A DNA stretch of 11,867 bases, taken from the NCBI GenBank assembly GCA_012512055.1, contig JAAZEW010000160.1, forward strand, positions 1-11,867. The letters run 5' to 3'. Shown piece by piece: positions 1 to 5,743 of this stretch. The stretch comes from Bacillota bacterium (GTDB lineage: Bacteria > Bacillota_G > SHA-98 > UBA4971). Positions within the stretch are counted from its first letter, which is position 1, and each line of letters begins with the position of its first letter. Under the pieces are notes generated by a model. That model saw only the letters and a program-made list of their open reading frames with translations. It did no database searches and had not been told where the DNA came from. The position numbers were made by a program, and so were the translations under genes.

Positions 1-17
1 AGACTTGAAAGTCATTT

Positions 18-148
18 CCCCTACCTAGCCAGGGCTGAATTGCGGCTCAGTCGCGGGAGGTGATAAGCGAGCCTAGGGGCAGGCTTGGTTCCGGACGCCG
101 GGACAAGGCGTTCGCGCCGAGGCGCCGGTGAGATGTCTCATATCTGAG
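18..148 (+). promoter_or_regulatory. Structured 5' leader of the beta-barrel gene
   Basis: This GC-rich stretch can fold extensively. GGCG (107-110) and CGCC (115-118) close a TTCG tetraloop. That hairpin lies inside a second stem in which CCGG-a-CGCC (91-99) pairs with GGCGCCGG (121-128). Farther out, CCCCTA (18-23) can pair with TAGGGG (74-79). Just before the ribosome-binding site two short hairpins exclude each other: TGAGA/TCTCA (129-140) and CTCA/TGAG (137-148). The second one touches the start of the GAGGAAGGAG site. It could be a regulatory leader or, in part, the end of an upstream transcript. No T-run follows, so a simple terminator is unlikely. I do not recognise a known riboswitch class. 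Confidence 0.35.
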
Positions 149-165
149 GAAGGAGTGATCCCAAA

Positions 166-1302
166 GTGAAGAAGAGTCTGGTTATCATGTTTCTTGCTGC
201 GGTTACCCTGGTTGCTGTCTCGGTTCCTGCCGTGGCGGCGGGCGACCCTTCATTTGCCTCACTTGAGCTCAAGTACTGGATGCCCAAGCTGTCAGGTGAA
301 GCAGAGACCCCGGTTGCGATCATATTCCACGGGCACGACGAGGAGCACGATGCTTGTCACGACATCTGGCAGTGGGTCCCGCTCGATCCTACGGCGTCGG
401 GGAGTTTCATAGCATCTGGAAAGATCAAGCTGGGCGATGGGGCGATGCTGGGTATCAATTATTGGTCAGTTCGGGCTTCCGACTCGTTCGGGTCATGGCA
501 AGAGCCGTTCGACTTCGAAGCGTACGCGCCCGGGATGTTCGAGGATGAATACCTGGGCGCTCTGTTCATCTGGAACGAGGACTATTGGAAAGAGGACTAC
601 TGGAACGGGGACGATTGGCTTGATCGCATGGTCGGTTCCAAGAAGACAGCCGCCTGGGCTCTTGACGCCAAGTATATTAAAAGCCTCAATATCTGTGAGG
701 ACGGGACAGCGGATCTCTCGATAGGCATAAGGAAGGCAAACCTCAATCGCAACGCAGAACTCGGGATCGGCTGGGATGAAGAATACGACGGGGAGTTCAA
801 TGGGCTGTCGGTGGCGCCGATGCAAGATGGCGAGGATCCCCTTTATCTCCGTCGAGAGCGTACCGAATCCACCCAAGATTTCTCGTTCCTAGGTCCGCAG
901 GTGGGCATCCATACCCGAAAGAACCTCTGGGGGCCCGTGTCCCTGTTCGGCGGAGTTGATCTTGCCCTGCTCTATGGGACGCTGAACGAGACCGGTCTCT
1001 ATGTAGGGAACGAATATGTCTGGGTGGATTCGAAGTCAGGCGAAGAGGAATTGGAAGACATGGATGACCTCGAGCTCTTCGATAGGTCGATCAAGGTAAC
1101 GGTACCTACGCTTGACGTCGAAATTGGGCTATCATACTCTATTCGCCATAACATCGAGGTAACAGCGGGCTACTACAATTCGACCTGGCTCGGCGTGCCT
1201 GGCCCGATGGCATGGGATGAAGACGAGTGGCTCTGGCGCCCAGCCCAGGACAGGTCGCTGAGTTACAGTGGCCTCACAATCGGCGCAAAGGTTAGTTTCT
1301 GA
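166..1302 (+). CDS. Secreted acidic protein, probable outer-membrane beta-barrel
   Basis: The protein has 378 residues and starts at GTG, 10 bases after AAGGAG (150-155). A clear signal peptide occupies residues 1-25 (KK, a hydrophobic core, then AVAA before GDP). The mature part is rich in Asp, Glu, Trp and Tyr with alternating hydrophobic stretches. The C-terminus, SGLTIGAKVSF, ends in Phe like the last strand recognised by BAM in outer-membrane barrels. The segment GPQVGIHTRKNLWGPVSLFG followed by LLYG resembles the Lpg1974-type major outer-membrane protein family. Residues 55-66 form a His/acid cluster (H55, H57, H61, H65 with C64), a possible metal-binding loop. Residues 136-151 are a pentapeptide repeat. 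The likely role is a porin or surface barrel; substrate unknown. It lies alone, with a long non-coding region after it. Secretion is well supported; the barrel assignment is moderate. Confidence 0.7.
   Translation: MKKSLVIMFLAAVTLVAVSVPAVAAGDPSFASLELKYWMPKLSGEAETPVAIIFHGHDEEHDACHDIWQWVPLDPTASGSFIASGKIKLGDGAMLGINYWSVRASDSFGSWQEPFDFEAYAPGMFEDEYLGALFIWNEDYWKEDYWNGDDWLDRMVGSKKTAAWALDAKYIKSLNICEDGTADLSIGIRKANLNRNAELGIGWDEEYDGEFNGLSVAPMQDGEDPLYLRRERTESTQDFSFLGPQVGIHTRKNLWGPVSLFGGVDLALLYGTLNETGLYVGNEYVWVDSKSGEEELEDMDDLELFDRSIKVTVPTLDVEIGLSYSIRHNIEVTAGYYNSTWLGVPGPMAWDEDEWLWRPAQDRSLSYSGLTIGAKVSF
571..615 (+). repeat. Three tandem 15-bp units inside the beta-barrel gene
   Basis: Units at 571-585, 586-600 and 601-615 all begin TGGAA and keep a GRGGAC core. 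They encode WNEDY, WKEDY and WNGDD (residues 136-150), and a further Trp follows. The unit length is a multiple of three, so gain or loss of a unit keeps the frame. The segment probably lies in an extracellular loop or turn. Confidence 0.75.
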
Positions 1303-1719
1303 CACTTTACTGTACTGCTTTGCCAGATAGTGGCGCACGGCAATTTAGCCGCGGGAGCGGTCGCCTATGCACGTTTGACCATGGGCTGCAAGACAAACCG
1401 GCTGCGTCACCTGCAATCGAATTGCATGGCATCTGCCTACCAACGACCGCTGCGGCCAGGCCGCAGTGGTCGTTGCGTGCCGCCCTAAGGCCAGTTCCAG
1501 TAGTGACCCGGTGGCTCCTCCTTCGTGTGCTTCACCTTCATTACGGCATACCTGCCTCATCGCGATACATCTCTTTAACAGCAGATGAAAGACACCCCTA
1601 CCTCCACCCGCGCAGCCTCCGGAAATACCCCTTTCCCTGCGCGCGACCGGATGCTTCCTCTTTTGGGGGTCTTTGTAAAATAGCGGCGACCCGATGACTA
1701 GGGGACTCATCCCGCGCCA
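1303..1719. other. Non-coding stretch of about 400 bp with hairpins
   Basis: No convincing gene was found on either strand. The long open frames here have compositionally odd translations and no ribosome-binding site, and one overlaps the next gene antisense. The stretch carries small inverted repeats: TTGCC (1320-1324) with GGCAA (1339-1343), the perfect TGCAAT-CGA-ATTGCA (1412-1426), and the strong hairpin annotated separately at 1441-1475. It could hold the end of the barrel-gene transcript, a small RNA, or decayed sequence. Nothing decides between these. Confidence 0.5.
1441..1475 (+). terminator. Strong 15-bp hairpin, possible terminator without T-run
   Basis: CAACGACCGCTGCGG (1441-1455) pairs with CCGCAGTGGTCGTTG (1461-1475) over a CCAGG loop. 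The only non-Watson-Crick position is a G:U pair when read as plus-strand RNA; on the minus strand it would be A:C. This favours function in a plus-strand transcript. It lies about 140 bases after the beta-barrel stop codon. No U-tract follows, so it may instead stabilise a 3' end or belong to a repeat family. Confidence 0.4.
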
Positions 1720-1749
1720 TTGACACGCCGAATCCCGCTCCATTAGAAT
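1720..1749 (+). promoter_or_regulatory. Sigma-70/A-type promoter for the nucleotidyltransferase-remnant gene pair
   Basis: A perfect -35 TTGACA (1720-1725) is separated by 18 bases from a -10 TAGAAT (1744-1749, five of six consensus bases). Transcription would start near 1756, followed by AGGAGGTGATCC at 1781-1792 and the GTG start at 1795. It probably also serves the secreted protein gene at 2046, since the two are only 17 bases apart. Confidence 0.65.
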
Positions 1750-1794
1750 GGAAATGCAACCCAGACCCCACATAGGATGGAGGAGGTGATCCAA

Positions 1795-2028
1795 GTGGGT
1801 GACATGGATCTTGATATGCTTAGAGAGGCATGGCAGAAGCGGGCAGAGAAAGAACAGCATGACAAAGAGCTGCTCCAGAAGGACGCAATGGAGAAAGCTA
1901 AACAAGCGGCAGCCTTCATCAAGGAGCGTTACGGCACATCAAAGGTGTACCTTTACGGGTCTCTTGCATGGAGTCGCAACTTCGATACCCACTCGGACAT
2001 AGACCTCCGCAGCAAGGATTCGACTTGA
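1795..2028 (+). pseudogene. Truncated MNT-type nucleotidyltransferase
   Basis: The product has 77 residues from GTG 1795, placed just after AGGAGGTGATCC (1781-1792), a near-perfect anti-16S match. The first 40 residues are a charged helix. Then KVYLYGSLAWSRNF and HSDIDL form the GS-x(n)-DxD signature of minimal nucleotidyltransferases (MntA/KNTase-like). The reading frame stops seven residues after the DxD. The rest of the fold, including the third catalytic Asp strand, is absent, and no other frame restores it. MNT proteins usually partner with a HEPN toxin as antitoxins that AMPylate it; no HEPN gene lies nearby. I infer a deletion remnant that still has a good promoter and ribosome-binding site. 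A short functional peptide is possible but less likely. Confidence 0.65.
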
Positions 2029-2045
2029 TAAGAGGTGGTCCACTA

Positions 2046-2897
2046 ATGAAGAAGAAACTCTTTACTACGGCTGTCCTGATGGTTCTGGCAGGTATTGCTT
2101 TGACGATTAGCAGTCAAGCAGCCGCGCCCGGTAACAAGGACGAGTATCGAAAACTGGAGCTCCCTCCCGACCATCAAATAGAGGATGTCGCAGTTGGGGA
2201 CGTGACCGGTGACGGTATCTGCGATGTAGTATTCCTGATAGGAGAGAAGTATGCCCCTGACTCTTATTACTTAAAGGAACACTGGATTGTCCTTATTGAC
2301 GGAGCTTCATTGGTAGAAGCCACTCTGTCGCTTGGAGCTGACAGCGGCGGATATGAAGGCGAGCTGATCCTTGGGAAGGTAAGTACAGCGAAAGCACTGG
2401 ACATTTTAGTAGGCCTTCCGACAGGCGGATCCGGAGGAATCACCAATTACTACCTCATATCCTGCGCTAAAGGGAAACCCACAATCCTGGCAGGGCGTGA
2501 TGTGCTGACTGAAGGGTTGCACTTTCAAGTTTCACTGATGGATGATTTCATAGTCAGAGTTAAGAATGACGAGCTGGATGAGACATACCTTCTTGATCTC
2601 AAGAAACTCCCATCTTCCAAGGACGAGCTTGCAGAAGTCTATGAAGACATCTATTCCCCATCCGGCAAGCTCCTTGAACCTCAAGAGGGCTTCGTAGATC
2701 CTTCAGGAATGGTTGAGCTCAGGGACATTGACGGAGACGGAATGTCAGAGCTTGTTGGGTATCACAGCATATGGGTTGTGTTCCACGCCAATTCCATTGG
2801 CATTGCACAACCGTCTTGGAAATGGATTGACAATGAGCTAAAGCTTATTGCGTTCGACGTCTTGCTGGAATATCCCCAAGATGGTTGTGCTCAGTAA
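2046..2897 (+). CDS. Secreted FG-GAP/VCBS-repeat-like protein of unknown function
   Basis: The protein has 283 residues from ATG 2046, seven bases after AGAGGTGG (2031-2038). An upstream in-frame ATG at 1968 lies inside the preceding gene and would bury the signal peptide, so it was rejected. Residues 1-27 form a signal peptide ending SSQAAA. The mature part contains calcium-loop motifs of the FG-GAP/VCBS kind: DVTGDGICD (52-60) and DIDGDGMSE (227-235). A middle copy, near GKVSTAKALDILVGL (110-124), has lost its Asp ligands. The motifs SGKLLEPQEGFVDPSG (206-221) and a GGSGG turn (127-131) match from memory a secreted Bacillota family often labelled VCBS-repeat-containing, function unknown. 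It probably folds as beta-propeller-like blades outside the cytoplasmic membrane. It appears to share a transcript with the upstream remnant. Confidence 0.75.
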   Translation: MKKKLFTTAVLMVLAGIALTISSQAAAPGNKDEYRKLELPPDHQIEDVAVGDVTGDGICDVVFLIGEKYAPDSYYLKEHWIVLIDGASLVEATLSLGADSGGYEGELILGKVSTAKALDILVGLPTGGSGGITNYYLISCAKGKPTILAGRDVLTEGLHFQVSLMDDFIVRVKNDELDETYLLDLKKLPSSKDELAEVYEDIYSPSGKLLEPQEGFVDPSGMVELRDIDGDGMSELVGYHSIWVVFHANSIGIAQPSWKWIDNELKLIAFDVLLEYPQDGCAQ

Positions 2898-2928
2898 TGA
2901 GCGCTATGGCGCGTCAAATGATACTTGC

Positions 2929-3375
2929 TCAATATGGGACATAAGTCTTGATTTCAGGCATAGGATAATGCCGCGAGTCCCTGGTAACCAACGGTACACC
3001 CAGGTAACATGCAGTTGCGGCAATCAAGGCGTCCGCCGGCCCGACTCCGTGACTTACGCGCCATTTCCGCACATACATTCCTGCAGAGCAGGCTATGTTC
3101 CGGCAGACTGGGATCATGTCCATTTGAGAGAGCAACTTAGCGACAGCTTCCTCACTCTTAGGCGCTTCCGTAGACAAACCTGAGAATAGTTCGGCGACGG
3201 TAATCACAGAACAAGCAAGCTGTGGCGTCTCAGTTTGATTCGCGATTCTCTTGAACCACTCATAGGCATCGACGTACCCACGAAGATGATCAACGAACAC
3301 GCAAGTATCGATTAGATATCGCGGCCCCGCCGATCCTCCGTCAAATTTCCCCGCGACATCCTCAGACCTGCTCAT
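2929..3375 (-). CDS. vapC: PIN-domain ribonuclease toxin, VapC family
   Basis: The product has 148 residues. It is a PIN-fold, Mg-dependent endoribonuclease; VapC toxins typically cleave tRNA or rRNA. The expected acidic site is complete: D23 in RYLIDTCVF, E62 in VAELFSG, D115 in GPADALIAA and D133 in TRDSRHY. The start chosen is ATG at 3375 (MSRSED), preceded by a GGAAGGGG-like site and overlapping the antitoxin's end by 14 bases, the usual antitoxin-toxin coupling. A farther start at 3414 would overlap by over 50 bases. There are about 19 extra residues before the first PIN strand compared with typical VapC proteins. The gene converges on the secreted-protein gene with only 31 bases between their stops. 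The family call is firm; the RNA target is unknown. Confidence 0.88.
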   Translation of the reverse strand: MSRSEDVAGKFDGGSAGPRYLIDTCVFVDHLRGYVDAYEWFKRIANQTETPQLACSVITVAELFSGLSTEAPKSEEAVAKLLSQMDMIPVCRNIACSAGMYVRKWRVSHGVGPADALIAATACYLGVPLVTRDSRHYPMPEIKTYVPY

Positions 3376-3646
3376 TCTGCGCTTCCCCTTCCATAACCCG
3401 CTTTCTCCTGTCATCCCAATCTGAACGCAGACTCCTCACATGCTCTACACTGTCAACGTCTTGCCATTCCGGCACGGCTCCGAAAGTCTCATCCAGCACC
3501 GCAAAACGAGCCTCAGAGGTCCTGCGCTCGAGGTATTCGGATACAGCCTCACGCACAACCTCTGCCATAGACATGGATCTCATCTTTGCAATGTCATCAA
3601 GGGCGGCTTTCTGCTCTTCGGTAAGGTAAATCTGTGTACGCTTCAT
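3362..3646 (-). CDS. vapB: Ribbon-helix-helix antitoxin, VapB/CopG type
   Basis: The product has 94 residues. The N-terminus, KRTQIYLTEEQKAALDDIA, then SMSMAEVVREAVSEYL, is a ribbon-helix-helix DNA-binding domain: a beta strand that enters the major groove, then two helices (residues 2-42). The acidic, Trp-containing tail (about 50-94) would wrap the VapC toxin and block its active site. The start chosen is ATG 3646, eight bases after GGGGGT; a GTG two codons earlier (3652) is possible. The gene precedes and overlaps vapC by 14 bases. RHH antitoxins repress their own operon, and a palindrome sits on the promoter just upstream. Confidence 0.88.
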   Translation of the reverse strand: MKRTQIYLTEEQKAALDDIAKMRSMSMAEVVREAVSEYLERRTSEARFAVLDETFGAVPEWQDVDSVEHVRSLRSDWDDRRKRVMEGEAQNEQV

Positions 3647-3661
3647 TTTCACGCACCCCCG

Positions 3662-3721
3662 AGTATATCAAGTATGTAATGTATACATTATTAGTATACA
3701 GCACTATCTTACCGATTTCAA
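3662..3721 (-). promoter_or_regulatory. vapBC promoter with overlapping palindromic operator
   Basis: On the minus strand TTGAAA (3721-3716) and TATACT (3698-3693) are separated by exactly 17 bases, placing the start near 3686. That start falls inside the perfect 14-bp palindrome TAATGTATACATTA (3677-3690). GTATAC recurs at 3694-3699, overlapping the -10, and AGTAT elements occur at 3662 and 3671. This array of half-sites roughly one helical turn apart is what cooperative ribbon-helix-helix repressors bind, so autoregulation by the VapB-VapC complex is inferred. Confidence 0.7.
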
Positions 3722-3760
3722 GAATACCAAGTAAAGAGGCGGAATAGAAGCCCCGCCTTT

Positions 3761-4037
3761 GCCCTCCATATACTTCAGTGAGAATCTCCGTATCGAACCT
3801 GTATTGGTTACTTCAGGAAATCTTCCCAATCACATCACAACAATGGTATGAAAAAAAGTTTCTCCAATGAGCAGGATTGAAAGACTCTCCGTAGAATTAC
3901 TCATTGGACATGAGACATAGCGCTGAAAAATCTCTACATACGTCTAGGTTTTGGAGGTGGTTTGGTTCCGGTAAGCAAAACATGTAGTGCTCTTCGACTG
4001 CACGAAAACTGCACAAAAATAAGGAGGAAGGTTATTG
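3761..4037 (+). promoter_or_regulatory. Upstream regulatory region of the TRAP/catabolic operon
   Basis: No gene is supported in these 277 bases. ATTGG or CCAAT pentamers occur four times: ATTGG 3803-3807, CCAAT 3826-3830, CCAAT 3864-3868 and ATTGG 3903-3907. The last pair extends to a perfect 9-bp inverted repeat, TCCAATGAG (3863-3871) with CTCATTGGA (3900-3908). A GAAA-N5-TTTC element abuts it (3850-3862). These are candidate operators, possibly for the RpiR regulator encoded downstream. A strong SD-like GGAGG (3953-3957) precedes a TTG, but no credible leader peptide follows. I could not fix a -35/-10 pair with confidence. Confidence 0.4.
3998..4019 (+). repeat. Tandem 11-bp repeat before dctP
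   Basis: CTGCACGAAAA (3998-4008) is followed immediately by CTGCACAAAAA (4009-4019), differing at one base. The unit is about one helical turn, and the pair ends one base before the AAGGAGG ribosome-binding site of dctP (4021-4027). It may be a protein-binding site, an unstructured A-rich ribosome standby site, or chance slippage. Confidence 0.6.
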
Positions 4038-5138
4038 ATGAAGAAAAGAATTTCGTCAGTTGTGTTGACTCTATTGCTGCTGTTCTCTGTAGTAAGCGCG
4101 GTTTTTGCAGCGGAATTTCCAGTGGAGTTTCGATGGGATCAACCGATTTATCCAAACGTCAAAGCAGACTACGTAATGAAGATAGGGTATCTGGATCACC
4201 CCAATCCCTGGGACTCTGATGAGCACGCCATGGCTGTAGTCATGAAGAACCTCATTGAGCGCGGAACCAAGGGCAAGATCAGGGTGGACCTCTTCCCCAG
4301 CGGTCAGTTGGGGAAAGAAGCCACCATGACCTCAATGCTCATAGAAGGTAAGGCAATGCAGGCAGGCCTCTTCTCAGAGGGTATTATTCCTACCTTCTAT
4401 AAGTCAATCCAGGTCCTATCCATACCTTATGTTTTCAAGAATGAGGCTATCGCCTATCATGTTCTGGACGGTTGGTTTGGTGCAGAGCTCAGCGAAGATA
4501 TGGTACAAAAAAGTGGTGTACGCATCCTGGGTTATAGCGAAAACGGAGGTTTCCGCCATTTCACAAACAGTGTCAGGCCGATTCATTCTCCCGAGGATAT
4601 GAAAGGCCTGAAGATGCGGACCATGGAACATGCCGGGCATATGGCTATCGTCACCTCTCTGGGTGCAATTGCAACCCCGATTCCATGGGCTGATCTCTAT
4701 ACGTCTTTGAAGACAAAAGTCGTTGCCGGACAAGAGAACTCGGTTCCCCTGATTAATCAGGGAAAGTTCTACGAAGTTCAGGATTACCTGGTTCTGGACG
4801 GCCATGTTTACAGCATCGACTTCATATTGGTGAACGAGAAATGGTATCGAAGCCTGCCAAAAGAGTATCAGCAAATTGTCAAGCTTGCCAGCTACCAAGC
4901 GGCACTGACCGGCCGGGGGATCAGCCGCACTGTTGATTGGGAGAAGATGGCATACTTTGAGAATTCTAAGAAATTCAAAGAGATCTATCTCCCGTCGGCT
5001 GAAGAGAAAGAGGCCTTTGCCAAGGTTACGCAACCGGCTTACCTCGAATGGTATAGAAAAGAAGTGGATCCCGCAGGAACCTGGTCGGACAAACTCTTCA
5101 AAGCAGTGGCTGAAGCAGAGACGTATTTCGGAAAGTAG
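4038..5138 (+). CDS. dctP: TRAP transporter substrate-binding protein, DctP family
   Basis: The protein has 366 residues from ATG 4038, ten bases after AAGGAGG; a TTG one codon earlier is possible. A signal peptide covers residues 1-25 (VFAA before EFP). The binding fold starts near KADYVMKIG (about 42-50), leaving some 16 extra mature residues compared with typical DctP proteins. Family motifs are present: FPSGQLGKE (86-94), GLKMRTME (190-197), PIPWADLYTSLKT (214-226) and GQENS (231-235). R173, R194 and N234 have nearly the same spacing as SiaP R127, R147 and N187, which bind the ligand carboxylate. An organic-acid ligand is therefore likely. It acts in the periplasm or outside the cytoplasmic membrane, delivering ligand to DctQM. 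It heads the operon; a hairpin separates it from dctQ. Confidence 0.93.
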   Translation: MKKRISSVVLTLLLLFSVVSAVFAAEFPVEFRWDQPIYPNVKADYVMKIGYLDHPNPWDSDEHAMAVVMKNLIERGTKGKIRVDLFPSGQLGKEATMTSMLIEGKAMQAGLFSEGIIPTFYKSIQVLSIPYVFKNEAIAYHVLDGWFGAELSEDMVQKSGVRILGYSENGGFRHFTNSVRPIHSPEDMKGLKMRTMEHAGHMAIVTSLGAIATPIPWADLYTSLKTKVVAGQENSVPLINQGKFYEVQDYLVLDGHVYSIDFILVNEKWYRSLPKEYQQIVKLASYQAALTGRGISRTVDWEKMAYFENSKKFKEIYLPSAEEKEAFAKVTQPAYLEWYRKEVDPAGTWSDKLFKAVAEAETYFGK

Positions 5139-5156
5139 TAAGAATCCTACTGGAGC

Positions 5157-5186
5157 CCCCCTGCACTGTCTCTTAGGTGCAGGGGG
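5157..5186 (+). terminator. Intercistronic hairpin between dctP and dctQ
   Basis: CCCCCTGCAC (5157-5166) and GTGCAGGGGG (5177-5186) form a perfect 10-bp GC-rich stem with a 10-base loop. It begins 18 bases after the dctP stop. No T-run follows, only a pyrimidine-rich CCCACTCTCGTCTC stretch. Such hairpins after the first gene of a binding-protein-dependent transporter commonly stabilise the upstream mRNA or partly terminate, giving more binding protein than membrane subunits. That role is inferred here. Confidence 0.6.
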
Positions 5187-5227
5187 CCCACTCTCGTCTC
5201 TTGACAACAGCATAAGGTGGGAAGAAT

Positions 5228-5743
5228 ATGCCTCATTTTTTGAAAGAGGGATTTATTAACTTAAGCAGCTTCTGCAACAAAACAGCGGAGAGACTCTCCA
5301 CCGTTTTTACGATTACGTTCACTGTAATCACGATCATGCAGGTCTTTACAAGGTATGTTTTCAAGTTGTCCATACCCTGGCCGGAAGAGGTGGCAAAGTA
5401 TTCTTTGGTCTGGGTGGCCTTTTTATCAGCCTCAATTCTGATTAGAGAGTTCGGCCACGTTAATATCATTTACTTTGTCGAGAAGATTAAGAGCAAAAGA
5501 GTCAGGCGCCTCATTGACACCGCGGTTTATTTCTTGATCTCCGTCTTTGCCCTTTTTCTGCTGATTTACGGTATCAAGCAGACGCAGACTGCGATGAACC
5601 AGAGATGGGCCTCGATTCCTGCTTTTTCAATGGCTTGGGTCTATCTCGCCGCTCCGGTAGGCGGTGCGTTGATGCTGATCCAATCTCTGCAGATCCTTTT
5701 TGCAGAGATTGAAGCGCTCACGAAGAAGGAGGGAGAGGCATGA
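5228..5743 (+). CDS. dctQ: TRAP transporter small membrane subunit, DctQ family
   Basis: The protein has 171 residues from ATG 5228, seven bases after AAGGTGGG. Four membrane segments are visible, at about residues 23-43, 58-75, 98-116 and 133-157. The family motif PWPEEVAKY (50-58), with the conserved WxEE, and the late SMAWVYLAAPVG segment (134-145) support the call. DctQ helps assemble the transporter and couple the binding protein to the sodium-driven DctM channel. Its stop overlaps the dctM start by four bases (ATGA), which implies translational coupling. It is the usual family size, with no visible defect. Confidence 0.9.
   Translation: MPHFLKEGFINLSSFCNKTAERLSTVFTITFTVITIMQVFTRYVFKLSIPWPEEVAKYSLVWVAFLSASILIREFGHVNIIYFVEKIKSKRVRRLIDTAVYFLISVFALFLLIYGIKQTQTAMNQRWASIPAFSMAWVYLAAPVGGALMLIQSLQILFAEIEALTKKEGEA

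Noticed and set aside
61..128. Cobalamin or other known riboswitch in the first leader
   Set aside because: A GGTGATAAGC stretch is loosely reminiscent, but the conserved core elements of a cobalamin riboswitch could not be traced.
1320..1697. Plus-strand open frame of 125 codons in the gap
   Set aside because: No ribosome-binding site, no motif, odd composition and two internal strong hairpins; likely a chance open frame in GC-rich DNA.
1345..1905. Long minus-strand open frame across the gap and the nucleotidyltransferase remnant
   Set aside because: It overlaps the better-supported plus-strand gene, has no ribosome-binding site and its translation shows no recognisable domain.
2898..2931. 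TGAGC/GCTCA pairing between the convergent stops as a bidirectional terminator
   Set aside because: Only five pairs over a long loop with no T-run on either side, and one arm overlaps the vapC stop.
3737..3758. AGGCGG/CCGCCT six-pair hairpin as a terminator
   Set aside because: Short stem, ten-base loop, only a weak T stretch, and no gene ends there.
3904..3940. TTGGAC and TACATA as a promoter for dctP
   Set aside because: The spacing is 25 bases, too long for a sigma-70-type promoter, and alternatives match poorly.
3962..4219. Possible leader peptide from TTG 3962 after GGAGG
   Set aside because: The frame runs more than 180 bases into dctP and has no recognisable features; the purine run alone is not enough.
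4416..5213. 265-codon minus-strand open frame antisense to dctP
   Set aside because: It is a shadow of a strongly supported DctP gene and has no domain signature.
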